Source: Catenaria anguillulae PL171 (lineage: Eukaryota > Blastocladiomycota > Blastocladiomycetes > Blastocladiales > Catenariaceae). Taken from it: a stretch of DNA of 64,000 nt. Of this stretch, positions 11,251 through 22,800 are shown piece by piece. The notes beneath the pieces were generated by a model, which saw only the letters and a list, made by a program, of their open reading frames with translations, did not search any database and had not been told where the DNA came from. The translations under genes and the position numbers were made by a program. How positions within the stretch are numbered: the stretch's first letter is position 1; the number at the start of each line of letters is the position of its first letter. Where the stretch lies: NCBI GenBank assembly GCA_002102555.1, contig MCFL01000054.1, positions 1-64,000 on the forward strand, given 5' to 3'.

Positions 11251-11639
11251 GGTGATTTGAGGTGAGCGTGTTGGTTGTGGCTTTGAAGTGTGTGATGTAT
11301 CGGGTTACTTTGTTGCTCCCTTTTCGATTTTGCCGCGCCAGGAAGGAAAGAGAACACGTGTGCTCCTTCACACGACTGACACGTCGGCCATCCTCGACGT
11401 ATGCTTCAATCATTGAGTGCCCGTGAATAGTCGAGAGAATACTCAACACCGGTATTCGCAGCCTCTTGCAATTGCCGTCAACCTGCTCCATCCGCTGCCC
11501 ATCTTCTTTTCCCACTATTCCAAACCGCGTGGCCGTTTTCAACCTCGACGCCTGTGTTGAGCAGATCACGAACCAGGGCGATTCGGCACTTCGGCCGGAA
11601 ACATCGAGTACATTCAGGTTATCAGACTGGCACTCTCAT
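11251..11639. other. Intergenic stretch, nothing recognised
   Basis: Downstream of the TPR/SR gene. No reading frame with coding character was seen on either strand. Confidence 0.4.
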
Positions 11640-13490
11640 GTAAACATGCTCATTCAACCAAAATGCTCATCATGGACGACGCTGTTACGGTGGATGGGTG
11701 CGATGGAAGTCGAAGTCGACCCTGCTGTGACGGGGCAGTCAAAGTGCGAATGCGTCAACCTTCTCGCCAAGTAGCTGCCACCCAGCATCGTGGATACCGT
11801 GCGGTGTCCCTGGTCATTGGCCCTGCGGTGAGGCACCACGGTGATTCCCCAAGAGCTCCTGGCTGGAATGCTGAAGTCCAAGCCAACGGACTGCGCTCAC
11901 GACGCGCCTTGCGTCGCAAACGACTTGCCGGCTCGGGCTGAACAGCGGGGCCTAGGAGGATATCGCCGCGGTAGGATGCCATGCCTAAACAAATGCCTTC
12001 CCACCACAATTGCACAGAGTTGCCATGGAATTTGGTCGATCTTGGCCGCGTCAGTCGCGAATACCGGAAGCGACTACGGGCAAACGGCGTCTAATAGTGA
12101 ACGAACGACCTTGATTCACGACAGACTGTGTGCCTCTCCGGCCGATTAGGCTCCAATGGCCAACCTGAGGGCAACTCTGGCTTATTCAAAGCACGCCCTG
12201 CGCTGGTCGCTGCGTGCAACTTGGTTACAGTGGCATACCGTCAGCCCACCAAGGCTCAAGAAAGGAAGGCGCTCGATATTGCGTCCACAAGCGGCAGGTC
12301 GGGATGTTGCGCTGGTTGGTGAACCGATACTTCCCAGATCGGCTCCTTCAGCTCGTACACAGGTCGAGGATCGAGAGGCCGACCAAGACGAACCCGGATG
12401 GGCTCCTGGACCACATCCAAGTTCTCGCTTTTTGGCGCAGGTTAGAAGAAGTGTTCAAGTTGGGCCAACACGTGTGCAGATTCCCGAAGCATGGCCAAAG
12501 TCAATTTACACTGCGGCCGTAGATGCAACGCATACTCAAGTGCTGGCCGGTTTCTTGAGCGCACTCGGCACTTGGACTTATGGTGCGACCGTCGTCTCCT
12601 CAGCTCAAATGGGTCAAGGACGGAAATGTGCGTGCTTGGACAACTGGCAATGTGGATAAGCTTGATTTCATTGTCGAATGGCTCCGTCATCATGCGCCCT
12701 AGTCCGCCAAGGATCATCTCATCAACGCTTGATCAACTCGGCTTTGTCCAGCCCCAGGTTACGTCATTGGACTTTCTCATTTCCATTGGTCTATTGTCCT
12801 CGCTGTGCGCCGTTCCCGACATCCTCTGCAAGGAATGCGTCAACCTGGACCACATGTCGCGCCGCGGCCACGTGGACGCCAACGGATTGGTGCGTTGCCA
12901 ACGCTCAACAGTATGGGATCACGTTGGCATATACGAGCGCGGCAATCACGGGCGATAGAGAAAACGGACGGGTGGATGTGCTTGAGTGGTAGAGCTGGCA
13001 GTGGATGAGCGGCAAATTTCCTGTCAACGTGCCAGACAATGCTATGGGCGAGTTTCGTGACGCGATTTGTGGCATGCGCCGGCGGTCGAGTGTTGGTTTG
13101 GCAGGCATCTGCCAGTGTCATTGATATGCAGTCAGTCATTCATACGATTGCAACAGATGCCAACAATCCAGGAGATGTCGAGCTGTTGTCCTGGCTGGTG
13201 GCGGTTCAGCTGTTCCCAGCAAGCGATGGACGCTGCTTGCAACAACGGCAGCATGGCGGTTCTCGCTTGGTTCGTGGACAACCTGCGGTCGGGAACCTAT
13301 CCTGCATCAGGTTCTAGGCTGCATCGCTTACTCTAGCATCTGTCGACGCAAATCATCGTGTGCTCAAATGGTTCGCGCGATGCTTGTTCCCTTACGCGCC
13401 AACTCTGACCAAAAGATGCCAACGACTGCCCTTTCCAATGGCGACTTCACCAAAGTAGCCCAGTCTTGGCCAGACCATGGTGCATCGCTT
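11640..13490 (+). pseudogene. Decayed ankyrin-like repeat gene (lineage family)
   Basis: No long frame exists, but all three plus frames carry short fragments of one repeat pattern: a small-residue/NG helix followed by VLxW. Examples are NGRVDVLEW near 12970, CNNGSMAVLAWFVD near 13240 and ANHRVLKWFARCLFPY near 13345. LRWLVNRYFPDRLLQL near 12310 and LPWNLVDLGRVSREYRKRL near 12025 look like earlier parts. Such VLxWW-type degenerate ankyrin repeats are common in expanded families of blastocladiomycete fungi; assignment to them is from memory and by eye. Fragments change frame so often that sequencing deletions alone seem an unlikely explanation. Boundaries are approximate. Confidence 0.4.
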
Positions 13491-13913
13491 GTTCGGGCAT
13501 TGGCATGGACCGTTTTTGAGCTCACTCAAGCTAAATGGAAACAAGCACGCGACCACGCTATGGCGAGCTTGCCACCGCCCAAAGGGGCCGGCCGAGGTAA
13601 ACCAGGTGTACGGGCGCCAGAATGCCGAGGCAAAAGCGGCGTATCAGGTTCAGCAAGATCAAACAAGGGCAACTTGGTGGTATTGGTTGTCATCTTGTTG
13701 GGACTCGGCACCACAATGTTCCGTCGCCGCATGCTGCGTAATACTCGGCCAAGTTGGAAACGGAGCCCGATCGTGCTACAAGGCAGATTTAAAAAAAAAA
13801 AAATCAAAATCAAAGATGCGGTTTCATGCACTATAACTGGACCCAGACGAAAAGAAAACATCAGCAAGGAACAGATGATACCCCAACCTTACATGCTCTC
13901 ACGGACCCATGGT
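13491..13913. other. Intergenic stretch with an A tract
   Basis: Contains an A-rich run at about 13791-13812. No gene was recognised. It lies downstream of the minus-strand UBP6 gene. Confidence 0.4.
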
Positions 13914-15735
13914 TCACTCCTCCTTGGCACGGTACAGCAGCAAGTACGCAATGTGCCCATCGGCCGAACTGCCACTGTTCTTCAACACATCGGCCTCTGA
14001 AATGGGACTCACCTTGTCGTCATCAAACTTGAACCAATCCTTGCCCTGCTTTGCCCACTACAAGACCCAGGACGCACCAAGCAAGCCCGTTAATCCTCAT
14101 CTACAAATGAGATTTCAAAAAATTAAAAAATGTCGCAACGTACGCCAATGTAATGCCCGCTGTTACTCGACGCGCCAATGTGCGTCAACACGGCACACAG
14201 CTCGTACCTGCCCGAGGGTTGCACGTTGTGTCGGCGGCCAGGTCTGGGTGCACCTCGTCCTTGTCGCGCTTGGTGCTGAGTTTGGCTTGCAGGTCGGGCG
14301 AGCAGTACTTGTACATGTCGAGCTCGGCGCTGTATGCGACATTCTATACACACGCAACCACAGCGCAAAAAGCCAAATTGGGTCAATCCATGTCGTTGGA
14401 CTTGGACTGGACACATGACAAAGAAAGCAAGACGCACCCTCCTAATCTTGACACGCTGCTTGATATCCGCCCTCCAAAAGAAGCGCGCAAAATGAATCGT
14501 CAAGTACTTTGGCAACCTCGAAATCTGGCTCTTGACCGAGTACGTGGCCGATCTGCCGAGTGCCGCCGAATTCTTTTCCAGCTTTTGCACCAGACTCTCT
14601 GCCAGCGAGTCATTGACATTGTTGGTCGTATTGGAAATGTGACAAGTGATGCGCAAATCGGACGTGTCGTGCTCGGTCGCCATTTCGCCCGCGGCGGCAG
14701 CGGCCGGGTCGTCGCAGGTGGTCGTGTTGTGGAATTGGATACCCATGAGGCGCTCGATGGAGGAGAGGGATCCGGTGGCGGCAGACGAGGAAGAAGAGGT
14801 GGATGATGAGGAGGAGGACTTTGGGGCAGTCGAGGATTTGACGGCAGTAAGGAGCTGGTTCCATGCCTCTTCAGCATCCTGTTTGAAATTCATGTCAGAA
14901 AAAATACGACAACAAGACAAAAGATGACAGGATCGTGAGGACATGCACATACCTGCTGGGCAAAAGCACCAGTACGCTGATCCTGCTCCGCAAATTGTGG
15001 ATATGCGGCGCGGAATGCCGTCAAGAATGCAATGGGCGGAATGGCATCGACCGCGGCGGCATTCTGCGCATTCAACTGCTTGTACAAGTCGCGCAACGAC
15101 ACGGTGACGTTGCCCATCATGTCGCCCGAATACCCCTTGTTGGCGGCATCCTGCTCCAGGGCACCCTGCAACTCCTTGACTGTACGCAAACACTGCAAAG
15201 TGGCATTCAAGTAGCACGTGTTGCCCAAGTTGGTCAGCCCAAGAGGCGCGCCGATCAGGACACCACTTGCGGATTGGCCAGGCTTGAGGTCTTCAACAAA
15301 CACGACGGGTTGCGAGGGCGGTTTGGGCAGCTCGCCCGCGGTGCCCATCATCATGAACGCGGCGCCATCTTGCAGGCCCTTGAACTTGGTCCAGGCATCG
15401 TCGTCCTTGACCTGGGTGCCCTTGAAGAGCAGCTTCATGCGGTCGGGCGACACGCCCGTGAGCGAGAAGAGCTGGGTTTTGAAGGCGATCGGCGGCTGCG
15501 ACGGGTCCAAATCCAAGTCGTACTTATTGGAGGTCCACTTGACAGAGACTGCATTGGGCACACACATGCAGACGAGGAGATCATGAGTCAGCCGAGTGAT
15601 TGGCGCGAGGCGGCAAGGCGATGAGGGCGATGAACGGTGGGACCGTGTGAGAGACATGCCTTTCATTGTGAGGTATGGCTCAGGTTCCGGGAAATGTGTT
15701 GCGTCGAGTGTGGGCGCGATGGCATGGATTTCCAT
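13914..15735 (-). CDS. UBP6: Proteasome-associated deubiquitinase, UBP6/USP14 type
   Basis: Encodes a ubiquitin-like domain (VKWTSNKYDLDLD, then MKLLFKGTQVKDDDAW) and a C19 ubiquitin hydrolase domain. The Cys box is GLTNLGNTCYLNATLQCL; the His box is SSNSGHYIGW. The C-terminus reads ADGHIAYLLLYRAKEE. UBP6/USP14 binds the proteasome base through its UBL domain and trims ubiquitin chains. Introns fit at 14058-14143, 14344-14437 and 14879-14952; the first restores GHYIGWAKQGKDWFKFD, the second joins IKQRVKIRR to NVAYSAELDMYKYC. One break near 14225 is repaired by one extra C (CNPSGRYELC). The UBL exon begins at 15548 after an AATGCAG acceptor. The first coding exon upstream is not resolved, so 15549-15735 is probably intron and leader. 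Divergent from the APH-type kinase gene. Confidence 0.93.
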
Positions 15736-16018
15736 ACGGGTACGAGAGACCTTGATAAGTTCCCCTTTTCCGTGTGGTGTGGCGACCTGACAGGATCGAT
15801 CGACGTGGGTATGGTCGGTGAGCGATCAGCAGGTGCGAACAGTTGAGTCACGGTCCAGTCAAACATCGTCTCGGTCGCGCGTGTGCTCAACCTCGACTCG
15901 ACTCGCGAGTCAAAAGGCGGCCGCCCCTTCGCATTTCGAATTTCGGCGTTGTGCTTGAGAAGATCTTCAGGTCACTCACACTCATCCTCACATAACAAGC
16001 CCTAGCACGCACGACACC

Positions 16019-17110
16019 ATGACCTCAGCACAGCCCGATTCAAGTTTCAACCTCACCACTGAGGATGGCGTCCGCGCGTATGTGACTGCCGCCCACCCAT
16101 ACCTCCTACCGTGCACCATCGCACTGCTCTCTGGCGGCTACGTCAACCACGTCTGGGCCATCCGCCCCGCCCCACTGACCGCCCCAACAGCCCCGACCGA
16201 CGCCCGGCGCCGTAACCTCGTCCTCAAGTACTATCCGCCGCACGCCCGGTACCAAGAGTCCATTACTCTCCCGCAATCCCGCGCGCAAGCAGAATACAAT
16301 GCCCTCGTGCATATCCATTCGCTCGCGCCCACATCGGGTGGCTCGTGGTCTGTCCCTGAACCTATCCACTACGATCCAGCCAATCACCTCGTGCTCATGT
16401 CTGAAATCCACGAAGCCGTGCCGCTGCTCACCTTCTTGCACAAGACGGACGATGATGACGCAACCTCCCAGCGCCGGGATCTGGCAAACTTGCGTGCCAT
16501 TGCTGCAGCGCTCGCCCATTTCCATCAAACCGTTACCTCACAATCACTCGCGTCCATCCAGCCTTGGTTTGTCAACACGGACATGGCGGCCTTCTTCACG
16601 CACCGTCGCGACTTTTCCTCCACGGCCCAACGGCATGCACTCCCGAATGCACAGGCCTGGATTGACCGTGCCCTTGGCCCGCGCGGATTCGCACACGCCA
16701 ACCAGTCGCTCATCTTTGGCGACTTTTGGCCAAACTCTGTGCTGGTGCACCTCTCCCCGCGCGTGGCCGCAGGCGAGCCCATTGTATCCATCATTGATTG
16801 GGAGTGCCATCGGCCAGGGCACGCGGGCGAGGATGTGGCGCAAATGTGTGCAAACTTGTTCATCATGTTGCATGGCGAACCGTATGATCACGACGCGGTC
16901 AAGGTGGTGTTGGATGAGTTTGTGAACACTGTCAAGAGTGGAGCAAAAGGTCCCGATGTGTTCCCTGCTGAGGCAGAGTATGATGTGGAGGCCATGATGG
17001 TCAGGCAGGTGACCAATCTGGTCCAGGTTCCGCATTGGGGAATCAGCGACGATAAGCAGGTTGTGCGCAAGGCCGCAGAGGGTGGTGTGAAGAAGGTATT
17101 GGGACTTTAA
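16019..17110 (+). CDS. APH-family (protein-kinase-like) small-molecule phosphotransferase
   Basis: A single frame of 363 residues without introns. GGYVNHVWAI near residue 40 is the nucleotide-binding loop, and RRNLVLKYYPPHARY contains the likely ATP-binding Lys. SLIFGDFWPNSVLV near residues 237-250 is the catalytic loop: the family's HGDxxxxN with Phe replacing His but Asp and Asn kept. SIIDWECHRPGHAGED is the metal-binding Asp segment. The fold is shared by aminoglycoside phosphotransferases, choline kinases and methylthioribose kinases. Fungal members are usually of unknown substrate, and I cannot choose among them. The start at 16019 follows a CACC-type context and no upstream in-frame ATG precedes the conserved region. 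Confidence 0.88.
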   Translation: MTSAQPDSSFNLTTEDGVRAYVTAAHPYLLPCTIALLSGGYVNHVWAIRPAPLTAPTAPTDARRRNLVLKYYPPHARYQESITLPQSRAQAEYNALVHIHSLAPTSGGSWSVPEPIHYDPANHLVLMSEIHEAVPLLTFLHKTDDDDATSQRRDLANLRAIAAALAHFHQTVTSQSLASIQPWFVNTDMAAFFTHRRDFSSTAQRHALPNAQAWIDRALGPRGFAHANQSLIFGDFWPNSVLVHLSPRVAAGEPIVSIIDWECHRPGHAGEDVAQMCANLFIMLHGEPYDHDAVKVVLDEFVNTVKSGAKGPDVFPAEAEYDVEAMMVRQVTNLVQVPHWGISDDKQVVRKAAEGGVKKVLGL

Positions 17111-19814
17111 CTTTGTAATATGAGACCCAACGTGAACATGTGCCATCGAGGTAGTGGCCACTTGAAGCGCTCGACGGGCAAGTTCCAATGGGGCAGAATC
17201 TACATGGTCGAGTAGGCTCGAAAAATAGTGCATGTATTGCCCTAAACACACAATTCCACCACAGCACACGGCCGCGTTCTGCTTGTCATCGCCCAATGCG
17301 AATGCCCCTCAGTATACAACTACATTGAAAAATGACAAGATGGCTGCATTCGACCTCGTGGATCTATACTGGAGCTCTTACGAACTCTCAAGCTACACAT
17401 CGCAGGTTCTCAGACGGAGAAAGCGAGGACCGTCCCGTCGGAAATTATGTTTGACGTCGACATGCGACTGCTACACTGGGACTGCTGACCATGGTATGTT
17501 GTTCACAAACAAATGGGCTTTCAACTTCGGTCAATCTAATTGCTGGCCAAAGTCGCTCTGCTGTAGGCCCACTGAGATCAATTGTGAAGCGAACAGTTCC
17601 ACCTGTCCGGCTGCTCGGACTTATGTCCGTTGTCTCAGACTCAGAGACTGGGTGGAGCTATCCATTCTGAACGTACATAGGATTCACAGCGGGAAGAATG
17701 GGAAACAATGAATCTTTGGCAGTACATATATTAAGTCAGGGCCCAGAGGTGAAATGTCTCATTGTCCAAGGTCTCACAGCGTGTCCGAGGTTTGCAGGCC
17801 AACAACTTCTCATTATGACACTGGCCTTTTGGCTTGTGGTCCATCATGCTTTTGAATACGGCTATGTACGCATGTAAGTATCGCTGCATTGAGCCGTTTG
17901 TCAGGACCCGGGGAGGTACGGCAGGACGTCGCCGCTGCGTCAATCATCAAAAGGACCGCCACTCCCAGCACGTTCGAGCGGTGCAAACAATTTAACAAAA
18001 AGTGGCGCATGTGAGCATGCGGTGCTCGAGCCTCGAGACAGGACTCATTCAGGGCCGATTTGCGAAATAGTTGGACCTCGGGGTGCATAGGATCAGCTCG
18101 GCGAAAGACGGAGGGAACTCACGAACAAGTCTATTTGGAATTCCGGCCTCATCATGACTGAAGGGCTTCGGATACCGATGTGTACTCTGAGGGTCGACTG
18201 AGTGGTAATCTCATACCACAGGCACTTGCTGAGCTGACAAAAACCACCAACGGTCATGAGTCATGAGCCCGCAAAGTACAAAGTCGATGGATGAATCGAT
18301 TACAGAAATGACCTCTTTTTGCGAGCTCGAATGTACATATGCCAGAGACGCCGGACTTCATGCCGCCAGTTTGGGTGTTTGTCGGACAGATCTGAGGCTC
18401 GTTGTGGTGTGAGTTGACAGACGGCGCCCATTGTGGGGAAGGATTGCAATTGACTCTGATGAAGCCGACGGCAAGAACGTTTTGCAATTGACCCTGACCG
18501 AGGCTACTCCCTCCATCATGGAAACGCCGAGTGGTGAGGTTGTTTGTCGAATGGAGTGGAGGCTGTGTGCAAGTTCCTTGGCTCCCATCCGATCCACCAG
18601 CCGCCGACAAATGCGCGCTTCTAAATTTTGTTGTGCACAAGGACATGGCGGGCGGAAGGACCCATGCAGCTCGCGATCCAATTGGTCGGTGTTGCTTTCG
18701 TGCGTCTTTTTGTTAGGCCCCACTTTGGCGTTTTTGGCGGTCAACCCAAGTTTTTGGTTGCTGCCTCTTTGTCAAAACTGTCCGCCAACCCGTTCTTGAG
18801 TCGGCTTCGAGCCTCGCATTCTTGACATGTGCATATACAACGGCAGACTTGCTGGCCTTGACCATCAGACAGCGTAGGTTCGTCATACTTTCGCCAATTA
18901 CCTCCCATCCTCCTCCCCTAACTCCAGCTGCTGCCGGTGTCGGTGAGGTTGTCAATGCGTGCCGAGTGGAACCAAGCACCGCGCCGGCCCCCTTCGCTGC
19001 CAGCGACTGCACAGTGCCAGCGCATGTGCGGTTGCAGACGCCACGTTTTCCTGTCGCGGTGTTGTGTTAGCTCCCATGCACGCAATTGATCGATCTGGCA
19101 AGTCGGCGTCGAACACACAGACTCTTGCACCTTGCGAAATGCAATTGCGGTCGCGAATTGCGTGTTTGGTTTATATACCCGCCCTTTTCGCCGCCTTTTG
19201 TCACTGTTCCCCTTCAAAGTGTCGTCGACGTCCCAGCAGTCCTGACTGACCGACCAGCTGTCCTTCGTACTGTCCTCCACCCCCACCCGCTTTCAGTCTT
19301 CACACTCCAGAGCAACAGCATCGTATCTGCAAATCCTTTCCTTGGTTGCCCATCCGCCGCCCGTCGAGTCACTCAAGCCCGCACCTCCAGTCCTCGCCTG
19401 TCCTGACACTTCGAACCCGCTTCATACCAATTCGTCAACCAGTTTGACGTTGCACCATCCAGAATCCAGCGCGTTTGCATACTTTGGTACGCGAAACTCG
19501 TCTGCGGTTTCCACTAACCACAGCAGTAAAGTCCCATGACTAACGGCGGTTCCTGCTTTTGGCGTTGCGTGCGCCGACGTCCCTCGCTGTTGATCACTTT
19601 GGTGGATTGTGGTGTTAATTAGCCATTCACCCACCTGGTTTGTTACCCAGCCGCAAGCCCACTTTGCCGACGCTTCCCCAACATTTTTTTTTCTTGACGG
19701 TTTCTTTTGGGATTTGCCGACAGTCCAACGAGGCGCGCCGATCCACCCACCCATCCACATTTTGCCCCACGCATTCCGCCATCTTCATTGGACTCGCGAT
19801 AGGAGTCTGCAACC
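17111..19814. other. Long gene-poor stretch, upstream of the Spt23/Mga2-like gene
   Basis: No conserved protein is visible. A 124-codon stretch at 17340-17711, starting MAAFDLVDLYWSSYE, is the best candidate for an unknown short gene, but it has no homology I recognise. The last kilobase is C/T-rich and may be the promoter and a long 5' leader of the following gene. Confidence 0.4.
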
Positions 19815-22800
19815 ATGACACTGGCTCATTCCATTTCTTCCTCATCGTGGCCGGGCTCGGGCTCGGGCTCAGGCTCGGGATGTGCCGAGAGCCGCCAAGT
19901 CGTGCCGAAGAAGCAGCAAAAGCAATATGGGACCCAATCTCAAGGGTTGTTGTCGTCTTCTTCAGAGTCCAGCACAGGCGCCCATCAGCAGCAACATCAA
20001 GGGACTTCAGTGCATTCGCGCCCCAATTCCCCGACACGATTGCACGCACTGAACGTTAACAGTAGCAAGGCACCCTTGCACTTGCCCTTTGCCCTGACTG
20101 CCGCTGCCCAAGCGCTTGCGCAAGCAAAGCCCCCGACTTCTTTCACCACTTTGGCTCTGACGTCGACACCGACACCGACGTCGACCCCGTCCACCACCGC
20201 GGCTCTTCACATTCCACACATGCCGTCATCGCCCCTGGTGCTGCCTCTTGCACGCACTCTGGGCACTCCGAGCTTGGGCCAAAACCAGACATCCACCTCT
20301 GCCTCTACCTCTACCTCTACCTCTTCCTCTGGCTGTGGCTCGCCCGCTCTGGTCCATCATCGTCGCTCTCTCTCTCGTCCAGTGCATCTCGTCACCCTCG
20401 GCATCGCCACTGCGATACGGCACCCTGGTCAATGTCAATGGCGCCAATCTCCCGACATATGCCTTGATCCAGCAGCACTTCCAACACCCATTCCATCTCC
20501 CACAGCAGCAGCAGCAGCAGCAGGCGGCCCCGATCGTCGACTACTTTTCCATCCCGATTTCGCACCCTTCCTCGTTTCCCGCCCACTCCCACTCACAAAG
20601 CCCTTACCCAACCCCGACCTCGGAATTCACCATGGCCCCGCCCGCCATTGCCTCTGCCCTCCCGCTCATCCCAGCATCCGCGCCACCAGCACCCGCCGAC
20701 CCTTACGCGTTCATGTCGGCCGCGTCCACAGGGTTTCCACTGCACGCAGCCGCAGCCGCCGCATCCTCGGCATCCTTGTACGCGCACCACTCGCTGCTTG
20801 CCGGTGCCGGTAACGGCATTCCCGCCGGTCCATTCCAGATCCGCATTCTGGGCGTCCCCACGGTGGGTGCCAAATCACGCGTCGAGACGCAAATCAAGCT
20901 GTGCTTGCAGCTCGTGTCGGCGAGTGGTGAAAAAGTGACACGGTACCGCAGATTGCGCATCCCCGATTTGCTCGTGGCCAATGACCGGTGGAAGCGCCAT
21001 GGCCAGCTTGCGTCGGCAAGAGGCGCTGCGGCCGCGGGGGTGCCCGGCTGGTGGAACCGTCGAGCATGTCTGAGGAGCGGGACACGCTGTGGTTGCATGG
21101 CAAGGTGATTTGCGCGTCGGATCCCGAAAAGATTGTCAAGGTGTGCTCTGGGTGTGTGCAACGGGAGGTGCGTCATCCTATCTCGCTTTATCAAGGCCGA
21201 TAAACGCGTGAATCCTGCGAGGCAATACGAGAGACTCACATGTGTTTGCGCACCATTTTCCTATCAGACCAAGCGCGCTAGCCGCCGCAAGTACCCGCCC
21301 AAGCCACTGCCTGCCGATCCCGTGACCTTGCCCACCCCACCTGCTTCCGTCTCCAACAGCCCAACCCCGCGTCCTGCCTCGGCCACCGCTCCCGCAAACC
21401 CACCCGTATCGGACATTCTCATGTCGGAACGCAAGACCATGCTGATTCACGCGCCGCCCGTCCTCGACTTTGCATCAGGCGATGCCATGCTCCCGCTGCG
21501 CATCCCATGCTACTGCCGCCATCACAAGGAGAAGCTCGGGTTCATCTTGCAGTTTGAGTTGCGCGACACACAGGGGCGGGTCGTGGCCAAGGGCGAGAGT
21601 GCACCCATCTTGATCACGGATGACCACAAGACCAGCAAGAAGAGTCAGCCAAAGGAAACCGAGGCCACCGAGGCAAACGGTGAGGCTAAGCTACGGACGC
21701 GGTCATGGACGAAACGCAGCACAAGTTGGCGCAGGGTGTCAAGCGGCCGTCGCCCGACGACGGTGAGGCATCGACATCTTTGTCTTCGACATCGTCTGCT
21801 GATGAGCAATCGCCCGTTGCTCATCCATTCTCTTCGCCCATGTCACTTCTTGGCCTGCCCGACATTCGCCTGCCAACCACATCTGCAACCTCGTCCTCGG
21901 TTACCTTGCCTCCCGCGTCGGCCATGCCGCCATCGCCGCGCATGTCACCCACATCGGCCACTTCGCCGCAAGCCGCCTAGAAGCCCAGCAGCAGCAGCAC
22001 CAGGACGTGCAAATGTTTGGTGCGGATCTGCTCTCGCAAGTCATGTACCTGCCCAACATGAGCTCGGCACCCAACTCGGCATCGGCCCTGCTCTCGTCGG
22101 TCCAATCGCCGCCCGCATCCATGGCAACCGCAGCCGAATCGGGCGACACGTATGCGCGCAAGCGTCCGCGTGTGACCCCGCCACCTCTGCTCGCGCACGC
22201 TGGTGGCTCTGGCCAGGCAAGCCAGGTGGCGTCGCCCATTTCCCCACCGCACACGGCCCACGGGTCGCCTGGATTGGCAGGTGGCGTTCCGCTCGGCAAC
22301 CTCGTGTTTGCCCCTGCTGCGTCCACTTCGCCCTCCCCACAACGCTTGCCGCCTGTGCCGTCGGGTACTATCTCGCCATCTTCCTTGTCTTTCGGCTCCA
22401 ACTCGTCGACGTCGGCCACGGCCGCAGATATCGAGGCATTTACGGCCGCCATCCAGCAGCCATTCATGGCCGCTTTGCAGTTGCCGACATCGGTTGCCCA
22501 AGCGCAAGCCAACCCGGCCATGGCGGCCATGACCACCATGCAGCCACTCACGCTGCCGATTGTTGCATCTACCGCTACGGCAGTGGATGCTAATGCGCTC
22601 ATGTTCCAGCAATTTGCGACGTCGCAGCAGCAGCAACAGCCCATTCCGCTCGCCCAGTTTTTGCAGGCCGCCGGCGCCATTTCCGCAGTGGTACCGCAGC
22701 ATCCACCAATGGGGGTGATGACGGCGCAGCAGCAGCAGCAGCAGCCATTGGCCATGTCGATGCCTGCAGCGCCCGAGCCGGCAAGCACGAGCTGGTTACC

